Part shown: piece after piece, positions 17,627-30,051 of the stretch
Layout: each line of letters begins with the position of its first letter
Numbering within the stretch: the stretch's first letter is position 1
Source of the DNA: Chimonanthus salicifolius
Taxonomy: Eukaryota > Streptophyta > Magnoliopsida > Laurales > Calycanthaceae
DNA: 64,000 nt
Assembly: GCA_013350335.1 (NCBI GenBank)
Contig: CM023539.1
Span: 44,688,631-44,752,630, forward strand
Direction of reading: 5' to 3'
Position numbers and translations under genes: made by a program
The notes under the pieces: generated by a model
The model's input: only the letters and a program-made list of their open reading frames with translations
The model's database searches: none
Told to the model about the DNA's origin: nothing

Positions 17627-18744
17627 TCAATTTTAACTTAAAATAAAAATAAAAACATTTAGATAATGTAATTATTTTACCCATTAAAATTTATCCCTAT
17701 CCTTCCAAAACTCTGATCTTTTCCTCCCAAACCATAGCCTGACAGAGCAAAACAAATACATAACTTATTCCTTTTCTTCGCATTTATCTTTTAATTCAGT
17801 AACATGACCGACGATTACATCTTCTTGAGTGGAATGGGTTCAACCAGCAGTGACTTGATACTTTCACGGGTGTCTTCATTTGAATTACCAAAACCATCAC
17901 CATTTCTATATATGAATTGAGCCATCCGTCCAAGGCCTATTGCAGCAGTGAAAAATGGTTTGGGGAATGGAGAGGGTGTGACAAGATCTTCATTCACCTG
18001 CTTCCAAGTTTCGCTGATCAGACCTTTCACATGCTCTCTAGCAACGAATTCAGAGGCCCCTGTGTCGTTCATGTAACACTGAACAGATTTTGGAACATCA
18101 CCTCTAGCTAGCTCATCCTGTATTAAACAAAAAATTGATAATATTTAAGTAAATATAAGCAATTTTAGAATAAAAATGTTTGTTCACTAGAAATAAGGTA
18201 TTAGAGAGATGAGAAAACAGAGCATACTGTCGAAGTTCCAAGATCATCATTAAGTCGAAGAAGCATAGATGACCTCTGAATGATACCAGCTTTATTTTCT
18301 ATGCAATCTAATGCTTCCTTAGTTATTTTCAATTTCGAAGAGAAGTATGCATGTGCATTTACAACAGGTCCTGAGATTGAAACCCATGCATGGTCTAGAT
18401 ATTCCTCAAGTGTGGGTCGATATCCACTCTGCAGCCACTTTGCTTCCTTTAAGTAAGCTTTGCATAATTCTGTCCACTGTATTGAATATATTATTCAGTA
18501 TATTGATGTTATATCAACAAGACAATATATACATATAAAAGATTTGTAGTACCAAGTTCTTTAAGTATGGGATTATATTCACTCCTTGCTCCCTCATCAC
18601 TTCAGTAGCCCAATTCATTAATGGTGTTGTAGAGTGCTAGATAGCCAATCTTCATGTACTCTGGAAGGTTTTCAATTGCACGGGTGTCCCACCTGAATAA
18701 TTAGAAAGTCAAATTAAGATCAATTTTTTTTTATTAAATAATCA

Positions 18745-18945
18745 TAAATAATTTAAATATGAAAATCATTTTCATTAAAAATTGCATGTAGACATGCCCT
18801 GCGTTCATGTGTATTAATGAAACTTGTACAAAAAAAATAATAAAATAATTTAAATATGAAAATCCTCTTGTATTAAAGATTGCATGCAGACATGCTCTGT
18901 TCTCAATTGTATTTGACGTGGAAACAGAGAGACAGAGAGCGATGT
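18745..18945. repeat. ~100-bp tandem duplication in TPS-A intron 4
   Basis: Two head-to-tail copies start with AATAATTTAAATATGAAAAT (about 18745 and 18844). Each continues through a GCATGYAGACATGCYCTG motif. It fills most of the intron and does not touch the splice sites. Confidence 0.75.
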
Positions 18946-20043
18946 ACTTCTCTACTGCAACAGTGAATAGCTCGAGTTCATCCATAAAACCGTAGACATC
19001 ATAAATATCATCAATTGTTGAAATCAATTGATTGACTTTTCCAAGTTCTTCCCTACAACGAGAAAATGATGGCAAGAAGATGATTCCAATAGTCCATAGA
19101 AAGGACTCCACGATGAGATCTCTGGAGAAGTCTAGTTTATTTGCAAGTCCTAAATCTCTCCACCACCTTGAACAATACAAGAAACCACAACAATGTTAGA
19201 AACACCAGCTTACGAATGTGTGTATATTTTTCAAATCCAAATTGCCCGTACCTTGCTGTTCTCTTTAGATCTCCTTGGTATATTGCCTGCACAACATTAT
19301 AATCCAGCTTCGCCAAATCAAGTAATCTGGGATTCATGTCTTCTTTCCTTTCGTAGAAGTCTATATACCATCTGGCCTCTAGCCTTTCAACACTCCAATG
19401 TAAGGGATACTCCAAGGAATGCTTCACTAATTGAGCGAGGCGACTATCTGCTCTGTTCCCCTTCACATCTTTGAGATGCTCTGTTGTGAACACCTTGGCC
19501 TCATCTAAGATGCTTTCACTGGTAAATACATGAAATGAGGCTTCATACAAGCTCAGCAGGGCCTTCTTGTCGCTGCAGAGGCTCGTATTGAAACCACCTC
19601 TCTTGTCCATGAACACCTTGAAAACATCTGAATCTCAAAATTTAATCAATCTAACATGCAATGAAGGAAGGTTATAACTAATGAAGTAAGATTGTGAGAA
19701 TAGATGTGTTCGTACCTTCTGAAACTTCAAAAGAATATTGCCTAAGAAGCCTGAAGCAAAGAGCTGTGAGATAGAGATCCTCATTGAAGCCCAAGTTATT
19801 TCTGCCAATGGATTTGTGTATTTCGTTCAGCACTTCCTTGATTTCCTCCTCATAGAGGTACCCAACTCCGAGACGCTCAAAATCATTGATCAGCTCAAGT
19901 TGAGCAGAGGGCCCTGTTGTCGATTTCAGCAAATGCCTTGCATGTTCTTTCAGCTTCTCAAGTTGTTCTCCACATGCATCTCCCTGTACAATTTGCTTCA
20001 AATTTCATTCAAGTGATGAAGAATACAAGATATGAAGATATGA

Positions 20044-20425
20044 AACATCAGTAGAGCTGAAACTCGAGTCAGGGTTTTAATAAACCGTGACTCAATCCAT
20101 GTCAAAATTTATTGAACTTGACCGACTCAACCTAAATTGCTCACCCAAATTACTCAACCCATTCCGACCCGACTCAAACATCTGATCCAAATCAACCCGA
20201 GTGCCGTTTTGTAATTTGGTGCATTTAGATCAAGTCGAGTTGAGTCGGATTACATCAGGTAATTTTTTTCAACACAACCTGACCTGAATTTCATACCGGA
20301 TTTTATTTTTTCAATTCAACCCGACTTGAAATATACAAATATATAACCCAAATCCATTGATTTCTCGGGTCGAGTCATACGGATCGGATTTTAACCCAAC
20401 CCAAGTTTCAACCCCTAAAACATAC
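20044..20425. mobile_element. hAT-type MITE in TPS-A intron 1 (copy 2)
   Basis: The element spans about 20052-20417. Its left end is TAGAGCTGAAACTCGAGTC. Its right end, reverse-complemented, is TAGGGGTTGAAACTTGG. The body carries the same CCGACTC/GGGTT repeats as copies 1 and 3, but more diverged. The flanks AAACATCA and AAACATAC are a weak TSD. It lies wholly within intron 1 and leaves the splice sites intact. Confidence 0.7.
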
Positions 20426-20666
20426 CAAACTGGGATCAGATTACCTTGTAATCACTGTCCAATGACTGCAAGAACTCATCAGCCCATATGCTTGGCTTGT
20501 AATTCCCAGAGCGCCTTTGAACAATGGGCTCTGAAATTTGAGTGCTCACAAGACAGCTTATTTTTCTGGCTGCATTTCCACTGCTCAAAGCTCTCGGTGG
20601 TGCCAAATTGTGTCTCAACCCAACAGGTGAGAAGGGGGCGCAGAGGAGGAGCTGACTCAGGGCCAT

Positions 20667-21095
20667 CTTCGAGCTACTACTCTTTGCTAGATTACAAAAT
20701 TAACTAATTAACTGTTATGTAAACTCCAATAAAATACCATTAAATTCATAATATAAAGAGAATCTCCCACCTACGAGGACTTCCCACCAGAGATTTCTCC
20801 GCAAACAAGTGGGTCATATACTCATATGTAATGGTTGCATGTGCCCACGTGTGTCCGCATAATTTACACAAATATATAATTTATTAAAATTTAACTTTGA
20901 CTTCATAATTTTTTTTTTAAAAGTGATTTTTTTTATAAAAAATATAGTTTTTCAACAGAAAATGCAAGAAAAGACCCAACATAAAAATAGATAAAAATCT
21001 ATACAGTTTCTCATCTATTGATCATACCTTGAAGCAACTCACAGAGTGGATCTTACTGCTGAAATGTGGTTCAAGACTACTCCTTATATAACCTA
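20667..21095 (-). promoter_or_regulatory. TPS-A upstream region with possible 5' UTR intron
   Basis: On the minus strand a TATATAAGG box lies at about 21083-21090. About 30-60 bp downstream is a short exon-like stretch ending at a TTCAAG|GTATGA donor (exon edge 21028). A candidate acceptor TAATCTAG lies about 25 bp before the ATG at 20666. This would give TPS-A a non-coding first exon and a ~330-bp leader intron. It is inferred from sites only; a TATA closer to the ATG is also possible. Confidence 0.3.
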
Positions 21096-22370
21096 AAGTT
21101 TTATAAATAATGGGTATGCACATAAATCTAAAATTTGAGAAATCTTTGGAATGGCAGTGTACACTATAGATGCATGTGGTTTTATAGATAGACGATGGTT
21201 TGTAAATGAAGTTCCACGTTGATATTAGAGAGGTAACACGTGTACCTTTGCTGGGAATTTTGAAGAACGTACCCATGAGCATGGAGAGAGTCCGGAAATG
21301 ATTAGACACTTGTTTTACATGCAAGCTGACGAGGATCATTCAAGGACGAGAGAGGACGACCCACTTAACGTCGTCCACTGCATGTCTTCCCAACACTAAA
21401 CTTACTCGCTTTTCTAATGAATGACGACAAGTTTATTTGATGGAAACCTTAAATTTAGGATCAATTTAGGACCCAGACTAGTTTGACTCTTCTTGGACCC
21501 AAAAGCTAAATACACCAAGCCTATTTGTTGCCTCAGTCGGTCCCACATCAAATTCCCTCAGCAAACATGTCACCATTACTGTAGGTCCCATTGAATTCCA
21601 GCCGAGCAGTCTAAGAACAACAAGGGCTCGTTGGCGTTCGGATCAGAAGGGAACCAGTTTTAGCAACTCAGTGAGTCGACCAACAGGGAATAGAAAGAAG
21701 ATAAAAAGACGACCGACTGCGAAGAGGTCGAACGAATAGGGTGGAGGAAGGATCAGTTCAATCGATCAAAGAAAAAAAAGTAAGGAAAAGGAAAAGAAGG
21801 GAGAGAAGAACTGGAGCAAACTGAGAAGAGAAGAAAGGAAAGGAAGCGGTAGCTTCCGTGGCTGCCAAGCCGACTACAGAATAGAAGGGAAAGAATGTTG
21901 AGGTTGGATCGGTTCCAAAATTATAGTCAAGATCTTCGCCATGAAAAACACGAGTGTGTCAAATCTCTCAATCTCTCTGCTGGCAAAGTAAGAAAAGATG
22001 GGTATCACCAAGTAAGGTGGGTCCAAACTGGCCTGGATTTTGGGCATGAGAATCGGCAGTATTGGTCGGGTTCTTTGGCCACCATAAGCCGGTTTTGGCC
22101 GAATATGTAATATCGATGTTCTTTTTATGTGGATTGATTCCGTTGATTGATTTATTCCGCTTATAAACTTAACAAAGAAGAGAAAAAAAAATAAGAAGAG
22201 AGAAAATCTAGACACCAACGAGCAGAGAACCAGAGAAAGAAAAATAAAAGAAAAGAAAGAGGTACCAACGCAGAGAAAATATGAAAAAAAGGAAGCCCAG
22301 ATTCCAGGTGCGATAGAGACGGTAAAGAAGAAAGAATCGGACAAAGAGACAGACTCAGTATTTTGAGATG
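21096..22370. other. Intergenic region with purine-rich segment
   Basis: 21000-21600 is ordinary AT-rich sequence. 21690-22370 is strongly purine-rich on + (GAGAAGAAAGGAAAGG-type) and so pyrimidine-rich on -. It opens a long Phe/Ser-rich minus frame that I regard as compositional. No gene is supported. Confidence 0.4.
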
Positions 22371-22527
22371 ATTTTTTATTTTTTTTAATTTACGTGAGAA
22401 ACCGCAGGATACGTAGCCCGCAAAACCCCACTCCTAAGGCATGCCAACGTTAGGCAGTGGAGATTCGAACCTGCAATCTCTCGTTTCTTGAGACGGGAGG
22501 TAACCTATTGAACTACACCCATCTGGA
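22371..22527 (-). mobile_element. tRNA-derived SINE (copy 2)
   Basis: Minus-strand copy starting GTAGTTCAATAGGTTACC (box A-like) near 22515. It carries GCAGGTTCGAATC (box B, about 22465-22477), a body with the family's CCTTAGG motif, and ends TCTCACGTAAATTAAAAAA. Its layout and tail match copy 1. Confidence 0.78.
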
Positions 22528-25500
22528 TTCAAATATCAGTTTCATTCGTTATTAATTTCATTTTAGTGAAAATAAGGCCTATAAATTGAGGCATAGGCAA
22601 AACATTGTAGACTAGAATCTGAATTAAATTTATTTGATGATTTGAGATTTGTTTAGAGTCTCTCGAAAAGGTGAGTTCTAGTTTGGTTCTTAATTTTAAT
22701 TTGTGTTTGTGTTTAAATTGAATTTCATTTAAGTGTTGGTTTTAATGTTTACATGATGAATTGAATGTTCATGTTTTACATTTTCCCACTTGAATCAAAT
22801 TGGATTAAGAAGGTTTAATGAATGACAAATCGAATCAGTGTTGAATTTAAATTCTATGCATGTATATGATTATCTAAATTGCATTTAATTTTTATTTCAA
22901 TGAAGTGTATAAATCATTGAATTAGGAATAACAATTCTGTTGGCTTATGGGGCCAGAAATCCAGCATTGGTTAGGGAGGCCGTTCAGTCAAACCTCTGGT
23001 TTAACCCCGACTGCCTTCTTCAAGGCCCAATTCTATTAAAGAACTATAAAACCTATATGATCCGCCGGTCAACACGGTTTGATTAATTAAACATTGAGTC
23101 GTGACCCGTGGTTCAAATATGTTTAAAAATAAAATTCTTAAAAATAATAAACATCCCATTAAAAGAAATTAATTTTTTATCTCATCCCCAAATGAGCCGG
23201 ACCCAAAAGGCCCAGGCACATTTGATTCATCCTAACCTCCTCCCTTTTTATAAGCATCATCCTTCTCTTCCCTCTCCATTTTACTCGATGTGGGGCTATG
23301 GGAGAAACACTCCCTTTGCTGCCTCATAGCATGAGTTAATGAACGTTGGAGGCCAAAGCAATGAACCACGAACGTTGGAATATTCCTGAACGCATGGGCA
23401 CTTGGGCATGCTCTCAAAAGAGGGCATTTTGGTCTTTTCTTTTATAAAAATTATATTTCTCTTATAAAAATTAATTTGGCCTTTTATATGGGAAGTATAA
23501 TTTTTTATAATCAATTTGATAATTGAAAATTTGCCCAAAATATTGGTTAGTATTGGCCGAAACCTCTTTTACTAGAAGTTTAGTATTGGCCTTTAAAAAA
23601 TAGTTTGATGTGTCAATTTGGCCTTCTAAAATCAAATTTTATAATAAATTTGGCCTTTTCATTTTTTTTTTAAAATTATCTATTATATTTAGATGTGATA
23701 AAAATATGTTTTTTAAATTTTATTTCAATTCATCAATTAAATTTTATTACTAATTTAATATTATTTATAATATTATATTGATGGACATGGGTTTGACCGA
23801 GTTTGACCATGGTTGAACCCTATTTAACTCAACCTTCCTCGGAGACAATTCGATAGACGGTCCAGTTCTGATAACAGTGGATTGACCGCGACAACCTCAT
23901 GGCCACTTGCATCGTCTAGGGGATGGGTGAATTCCCACATCGCCTAAGAGGTGTGCTTATTGGAGGGGCTACCTCATTCATCTCATGTGAAACCTTTTTA
24001 AATCGTGAGCCGATTAGCCCTGTAGCCCTTGTGAGGGTGAGGGGATCCCAGGGGTTGGGGTTGGCAAAACAGACAATTTCGCATTTGTGTGTAGGGGACA
24101 CACAGTCCCATGCGAGGGTAAGGGGACCTAGGGATTGGGATTGGCAAAGCAGACAAGTTCACACGTGTTTGCGGGGCAGGGGGGGCTCATGTTTGTTTGC
24201 TTTCAAGTGAACACCTAACTTTTTCTGTGAATTTTGACTGTCAAAATTATCCTGCTGAAATTAGTGTGACGGAAAGAATTGAAAGTTGGGTTTTCTTAGG
24301 ATTTCTATCAATAAAATCCTTGATCTAGCCTAAATTCTCAAATTGAAAACTTATCTTAGCATAACGACCTAAATAGGCTGTTAAAATCCTACCTCATTCC
24401 GTCATCAATCTTTAAGTGTGATAAATCCAACTTAAAAAAATCACTCTAAGTATGATTGAAAGGCCACAAAGTTTCAACGGTCCATATGACTGAGAACTTA
24501 ATCTAATTATAAGTTTATATCATACAGACTATTGAGTTCAAATGAAGTATAAATCCAATACATTCAATGTAATAGTATAAAAATAAACATAATGTAAATA
24601 TAAGGTCAATAGAAAACAATTGTGCTTGAAATTTCAATTTGCATCATTTGTTTTTGTCCCTGGTAAGCTGTCTTCGGAACTATATATATAGATGAAGGCT
24701 TTGAGCATTTTTTTTTGCATGAAAGGAAGATTTTGTTTATGAATTTCTCAGTGAGTTGAAATTTTGTTTATGAACAAACTTGTCAATTCGACTCAAATCT
24801 AATCTGAAAAAAAAATAGAAAAGGAGCCAAGCATATTGTCCTATTAATGGATAAAGTAGCCCTTGTTTTATTGGAAATGCTAAAATAAGAGAAACTTATT
24901 AGTTTAGCAAAATAATAAAAACATTATTTATATAATACATTTTCTAGGTTATTAGATCTCAACACATTCAAAATAGAGTTGTAGAGTACCCTAAAAGCTC
25001 AAGTTAGCCTCATAATCTATATTTAGTTATTTGATTTAGATCAATTAAAATCAATCGTGAGATGACCATTAATTTGAGTACATTTCAATTAGATGACTAA
25101 CAATCATTTTGGGTACAAGGTTTTTGCTCTGAGATACTCTATTAATATGTGACAGGAGTTCCGAAACTATCACATGCCACGTGTTAACATGTTAAGTGAA
25201 GATTAACTTGACGGTCAAGAACTCATCTGACATATATGAAGTTTTGAATTCGATTTATTTTCGACATAAAAGAGCTATTCTCGTAGTGTTATCTAGTGAA
25301 TAAAAAAGTTTGTATTTTACGAATTAATCAAGTGCTTTAAAAAGTCTGAACAATGTCTTAAAAAAATATGACTTCTTTTAGTGTAAACTAAGGTAATAGA
25401 TTATATTACTTGGCATGCTCAAACTTTTACCCATTTAATAAAACAGAGGAAAAAGCTGTGGATTCAAAATAGATCAGACGGTAACCTAATGTCAGATTTA

Positions 25501-25870
25501 GCCATTGCCATCCCTGCATGGAACCTAAGTGTCCAAATTGTGTACCACATTTATAAAGTTGTTTGATTAGTTAGAGGAATAAAATTTCTAGTGTAGCATT
25601 GCCCATCATCGATCTTCCAGAGGCAATAGCATCTGCTATTTCCATCGTCCATTAGTTGAAAAAAAAAATAACGAACATCAATCAACTCTCATCCTAATAA
25701 CCGCAAGTAAGAACATAATTTTAATTTTAGAAAAATGGAGCTTAAACAACACCATCACTTAGTAAACAAAAGCATGCAAAGACACTTATAATGTAAATCG
25801 GGTCAAGATTAAATTTATTAATTATTAAAAAGATTAATAACAGGAGACCAACTGAATTACTTCAGCATAT
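22528..25870. other. Intergenic repeat-rich DNA
   Basis: No gene. 22930-23120 and 23770-23900 contain GGTTTGACCG/CCGGTCAACACGG-type motifs in opposite orientation and may be the ends of an old TIR element, but I could not define termini. 23330-23700 is very AT-rich. 24030-24180 holds a tandem duplication listed separately. 24200-25870 is AT-rich with no structure recognised. Confidence 0.35.
24030..24185. repeat. ~80-bp tandem duplication
   Basis: Two copies contain GAGGGTGAGGGGATCC / GAGGGTAAGGGGACCT, then GATTGGGATTGGCAAAGCAG-like sequence and ACAGACAATTTCGCA / GCAGACAAGTTCACA. Upstream GAATTCCCACATCGCC resembles LTR-type sequences, so this may be part of a degraded LTR. Confidence 0.6.
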
Positions 25871-25919
25871 TAAAAATTAAATATAATTAATCATAGAAAA
25901 AATAAGAGAAAAGGAAGAA

Positions 25920-26085
25920 TAGATGCAGAGGGAGAGGGAGAGGGAGAGGGAGAGGGAGAGAATTCTTACCGGAATCTGAGTAAATCTCGAGTCCACTCCA
26001 AGAGAGGTCTCAGTCGATGGTGAGCTGTGCTGAGTTATGCTTTCCTTGCCATTCTCCACTTCTCTATTTATACTCAATTACTTAT
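25920..26085 (-). promoter_or_regulatory. Orphan promoter and first-exon-like segment, with AGGGAG microsatellite
   Basis: On the minus strand TATAAATAGAGAAG (about 26060-26073) is followed by about 90 bp of GC-richer sequence ending at CCG|GTAAGAATT, a good donor (about 25970). The donor is followed at once by a CTCCCT microsatellite (AGGGAG on +, about 25927-25962). No downstream exon was found. It looks like a promoter plus a 5' UTR exon without its gene, either gene remnant or transposon promoter. Confidence 0.35.
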
Positions 26086-26840
26086 TACCCATATCTTGCT
26101 TTTGTACTTTTGTTCAGTGTCAGCTTGAATGGCATTTTAGTGGGACCATTATCCCTGTCATTACAATTATTAGGTGTTTATCTGAAAAGAAAATTTGTTT
26201 ATTTTTATATACATCAACATAAAAAAAATGTTTCCCTTCGTATGTTTAATTTTAGATTAATTTTTAATAATATTTCATAAATTAAATATTTATAATTAAA
26301 TTAAAAGATGCACTTTATTATAATTTTATTTTGATTATTTGCAGGTGGCTGAACTCGCTCAGTTATAACAAAAACTGCATCTGCATGCTTCTTGCATGGG
26401 AGCTTTGACGGTTACAGCATAGTACTGCTGTAGAGAGACTGGCACGCTGTCACATGTTTAATTTGGAAAGTACAAGTGTCGGATTCTGAGCCACTTGTTA
26501 GAAGCGTGGGTCCCAGGGATGCAATAGAAGCCAGGTCGCATTTCCTCCTTATCCTTACTTCCGAACTACTGGGTGACACGTAAATTTAAATTGGTCATCC
26601 TCCTTCTAAACTCTCGAAAATTGAAACCTAACTTGGGTTGGGTCATATTAGGGTTGGACTTATCTGATTCATCCATCTTATTTGACTTCTTTTAGGTTTG
26701 TGTAGTCGAGATATGTATTGTTGATCTGATTTGCATCATTGTAAGTCGAGTTATGGATTGAGGGTCCTGAGAGTCAAAGGAGATAATGTCCCTTGTTCGA
26801 GAGTTAAGGGCAGAAATCCACTTACCCAAATTTAATTAGA
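26086..26840. other. Intergenic, nothing firm
   Basis: No coding structure recognised. The right part (26640 onward) may be the LTR of the Copia copy that follows. Confidence 0.35.
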
Positions 26841-27720
26841 AGATAATTTTGTAATTTTCGCATTGTAATCCTAATTTTGGTAGTATATACTGCTTCTTTT
26901 CTTGTAAGAGATAGTATGAGTAAAAATTGTTACGAGAGTCATAACCGTTTCTTTTTCAATTTTTTGCTTTTGAACATATTGGATCCAGTTTAAACTCTTA
27001 GACGAACCAAAAGGAAACTATATAAATCTTAGTGTAGTGGTTTGATTTCCTTTGATTGATTTTCTCTTTGCTATATTCTTTTCCGATAATGTTGTCTTTA
27101 CGTGGTAGGAAGGTCGTTTTTTGCTCAAAAACTAGTATCAAAAGCTTGGTTTGAATGGGAGCAATGTTGGAAGAAGGAAATTTCAGATTGAAAAGTTCAA
27201 TGGCATAAATTTTGGATTCTGAAAGATGTAAATCGAAGATTATCCATACCATAAGAACTTGTATCAGCTTCTTTCAGTAAAGGAACCAGATGGGATGAAG
27301 GACGATGAATGGGATCTTCTCGATAGACAGACGCTCGGTGTTGTTCAAATAACATTGCCTTATAATATCACTTTCAACATATCGAAAGAGAAGCACACGA
27401 TAGGTCTTATGGCAACCCTTTCGAGTATGTATGAAAACCCATTTACTTCTAACAATGTACACTTGATGCGGCAATTATTCAACATAAAGATGTCAAAAAA
27501 GCACATCTATAGCTGAACATCTCAATCAGCTCAACTCAGATGCGAATCAGTTGAGCTATGTGGAAATTAAATTTGATAATGAAATTAGGGCCTCAATTCT
27601 TCTATCGTCTCTGTCAGAAAGTTGGAATGGAACTATAACAACAATAAGCAATTCTACATAAACGTCGAAATTAAATCATTTTAATTTCGATTAATTCAAC
27701 GTGCACATTTCAGGGATATG
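26840..27720 (+). mobile_element. Copia (Tnt1-type) retrotransposon fragment: gag region, degenerate
   Basis: After an LTR-like stretch there is a primer-binding-site-like CTAGTATCAAAAGC (about 27131-27144), a diverged form of the tRNA-Met PBS TGGTATCAGAGC. Then a frame beginning KFNGINFGF*KM*IEDYPYH, with two stops, passes into KEPDGMKDDEWDLLDRQTLG and further gag sequence of the UBN2/Tnt1 type. After a frame change near 27500 it continues AEHLNQLNSDANQLSYVEIK. Stops and frameshifts make it inactive. No pol domain was seen downstream. Confidence 0.8.
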
Positions 27721-28009
27721 TTTCACCTCAAAATGGATGATTTTTCAAATGGTCGGTTTCTTGGACGTAAGACTAATCTCTGTATATACTATATACATAA
27801 ACGCTCCCACAAACTACGTATATGAGGTGCATGAGTGTAGGAAGAGTTGAATTTGGAATCTCTACTCTTTGTCATGTAAATTTCAACCAACTAATTTATC
27901 TTTTTCTTTTCAATCACAGTAACTAACATGACTTGACAATAAGATATAACTATGAGCTAAGTAAAATTGTATTTGAAGTTCAGGTAAAAATATCATTCGA
28001 TACATATTG
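27721..28009. other. Intergenic
   Basis: Nothing recognised. Confidence 0.3.
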
Positions 28010-29175
28010 TATTTATATATCGGTCGTTACAAGATAGCAGTCATACAATCATGATATCGCTGATATTTTGGCTAATATATCGGCTGAGATATCGAACGAT
28101 ATCTAAAATATCGACTGCTATTTTGATTTTTAATTCGAAAAAAATAAAATCACCGATATTTCATTTTTTTTAAATTCAGAATTAAAAAAAATCAGCTGGA
28201 AATTCTAGGCTAAAGTTTCCAAAATTTTACTTCCAAATTTCAACTGAAAATTTTATTAATCGATTTCGACCCAAAATTCAGGAATAATTAAGCCGAAATT
28301 TATTGTGAATTTAAGCCTATAATTTCTGAAAATTTAGTAAAAAAATTATCTCTTGAATTTTGGGAAAATTGCTTGAATTTAACTTAAATTTCAGCAAAAA
28401 ATTATGCAAAAGCTTCCAACCAAAAAGTTTCAAACAAAAGCTTGAATTTTCGTCAATATTTTTGAAATTTTAGCCCAATTTTTTGGCCTCAAATTTCAGA
28501 CGAATTTTTTTTTTATAATTTCAATCAAAATTTCTAATGGAAATTCCAGCTAGATTTTTCAAAATTTTACCCCATATTTCAATTGAAAAATTTATTAAAT
28601 TATTTCAAACCAAAATTTAGAAATAATGAAGCCGAAGTGTCAGGCAAGTAAGGGAAGGGCTCTATCTCCTTGATTGGGATTTAGTTACAAATCATTAGCA
28701 ACATTTTAATGTTGATTGGAGTATTGGATAATTAATTGACATCTTATCTGCTTAATTGGGATTTCGTTACAAATGGAAAGAAAATAGGAGACAAAGTAGG
28801 ATAGAAAATCTTCGTTACAAATATTGGAAGAAATTTCGGGCAAAATTTCTAAAATTTTAGACAAATATTTCAGCGAAAACTTCAGCTCAAATTTTGATAG
28901 AAGTTTCAAAAATAAATAAATAATTTGTCCCATTTTTTTAAAATTTGAAATTCTCAAGTTCGTAACTTAAAAAATATTTAAATATGTTATTGACCGATAT
29001 TTAATGAATATGGAGCCCATAATTTTCTTCATTTTCTATATTTTTTCTAAATTTTTTTCAATAAAGAATAAAATAAAAAATCAGAAGAAGAGAAAAAAAA
29101 TATCGATCAAGCTGATATTATAATTTCGGTTGATATATTCTGCTGATATATTGACCCCACCAATATTTTAACCCT
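28010..29175. repeat. AT-rich repetitive element with ATATCGGCTGATAT-type ends
   Basis: Both ends are dense in motifs such as ATATCGGCTGAGATATCG (about 28075-28110) and GCTGATATATTG (about 29140-29155), in inverted orientation. The interior is a degenerate series of AAATTTCAGC/GAAATTT-type units. Shorter relatives occur near 4940-5040 and 44580-44720 (shared CCGATATT and GAGCCCATAATTT). It is probably a non-autonomous DNA transposon, class unknown. No coding region. Confidence 0.5.
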
Positions 29176-30051
29176 TGATTTGAAAGTCACTTTTAAAACA
29201 GATACATGCCTTCTAAAAGTGTAGGATCGAACTAATTCTTTCTTACAATCAATTGATACAAAAAGTCTCTTCCTTTCTCTATATTTAAAATTTTATGTAG
29301 TAAAATTCATGAAAAATTACAGTGTTTAATATCATTATTTTACTGTTAAAAAATAAAATGAAAGAATGAGTATTCGCTGAATTGCTATTCTATTATATTA
29401 GCTATGTTATAATACTTAACATAACCTATTCTTAGAACTAAGTCACATCGGCACTCATTCTTCATTCTAATCTCACCAATTTACCTACCAAACTAGACAC
29501 CAAGCGAGACAATTGATACATTTGAACCACTGTTACCTTTCCCAATTTCCTATGAGATGAGATTGAAAAATTGAATGAAAAAAATAGAGACAATTTCATT
29601 GCTAAGCTAGATAAAATTTCATTCATTTTTTTTTTAAATGTAAGATTTTTAATGAAAAAACATAAATTATGAGTTTTCATGATCAAACACAATATCAAAG
29701 TTTATGACATACGTTGGATATCATAGATTACACCAAAAGATAAATTTTCTTGTGGAATTAATTGTTTCTTCAAAGAAATTGGGAAACAACCCCTAAAGAT
29801 ATCGAACAATCATTCTCTAGTTTTTTAAAAAATTTAAAAAAGAACCTTAAAATCTGTGTCTAGACCTATCCATCCATTTTTTACAGTTTTACATTAGAAG
29901 AATAAAATATAATTTTTTTAAAAATTCCATACTTAAATGGATCTAATAACTGTAGTTCAAATAATATAGCTTATTAAATCTATTTAAAAGACACGTCCAT
30001 GAATTTAAAAGATTTTTCTTAACCGCACCTTTCTAGATGCGGTTATGTGGT
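29176..30051. other. Intergenic AT-rich sequence
   Basis: No genes or repeat boundaries were recognised. Confidence 0.35.

Larger units (their letters stand above)
17815..20666 (-). pseudogene. Terpene synthase TPS-A (TPS-b, monoterpene type), frameshifted in exon 5
   Basis: Class I terpene synthase; intact relatives ionise geranyl diphosphate in plastids. Seven exons (minus): 20445-20666, 19716-19983, 19252-19627, 18948-19166, 18553-18692, 18228-18476, 17815-18117. Residues 1-50 are Ser/Arg-rich and acid-poor, like a plastid transit peptide. RRX8W is at 51-61 (RRSGNYKPSIW) and DDIYD at 341-345. The second metal motif DDLGTSTDE spans exons 6-7. Exon 5 is 140 nt where TPS-B and TPS-C have 139: an extra base near 18609-18615 gives TGA at 18602-18604. 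As read, the product stops after 391 residues, losing the second metal site. With the base ignored, 591 residues follow in one frame with no other lesion. Sequencing error is the main alternative. Product cannot be predicted from sequence. Confidence 0.88.

Noticed and set aside
21874..22344. 156-codon minus frame rich in Phe, Ser and Leu
   Set aside because: Comes from the polypyrimidine strand of a purine-rich tract.
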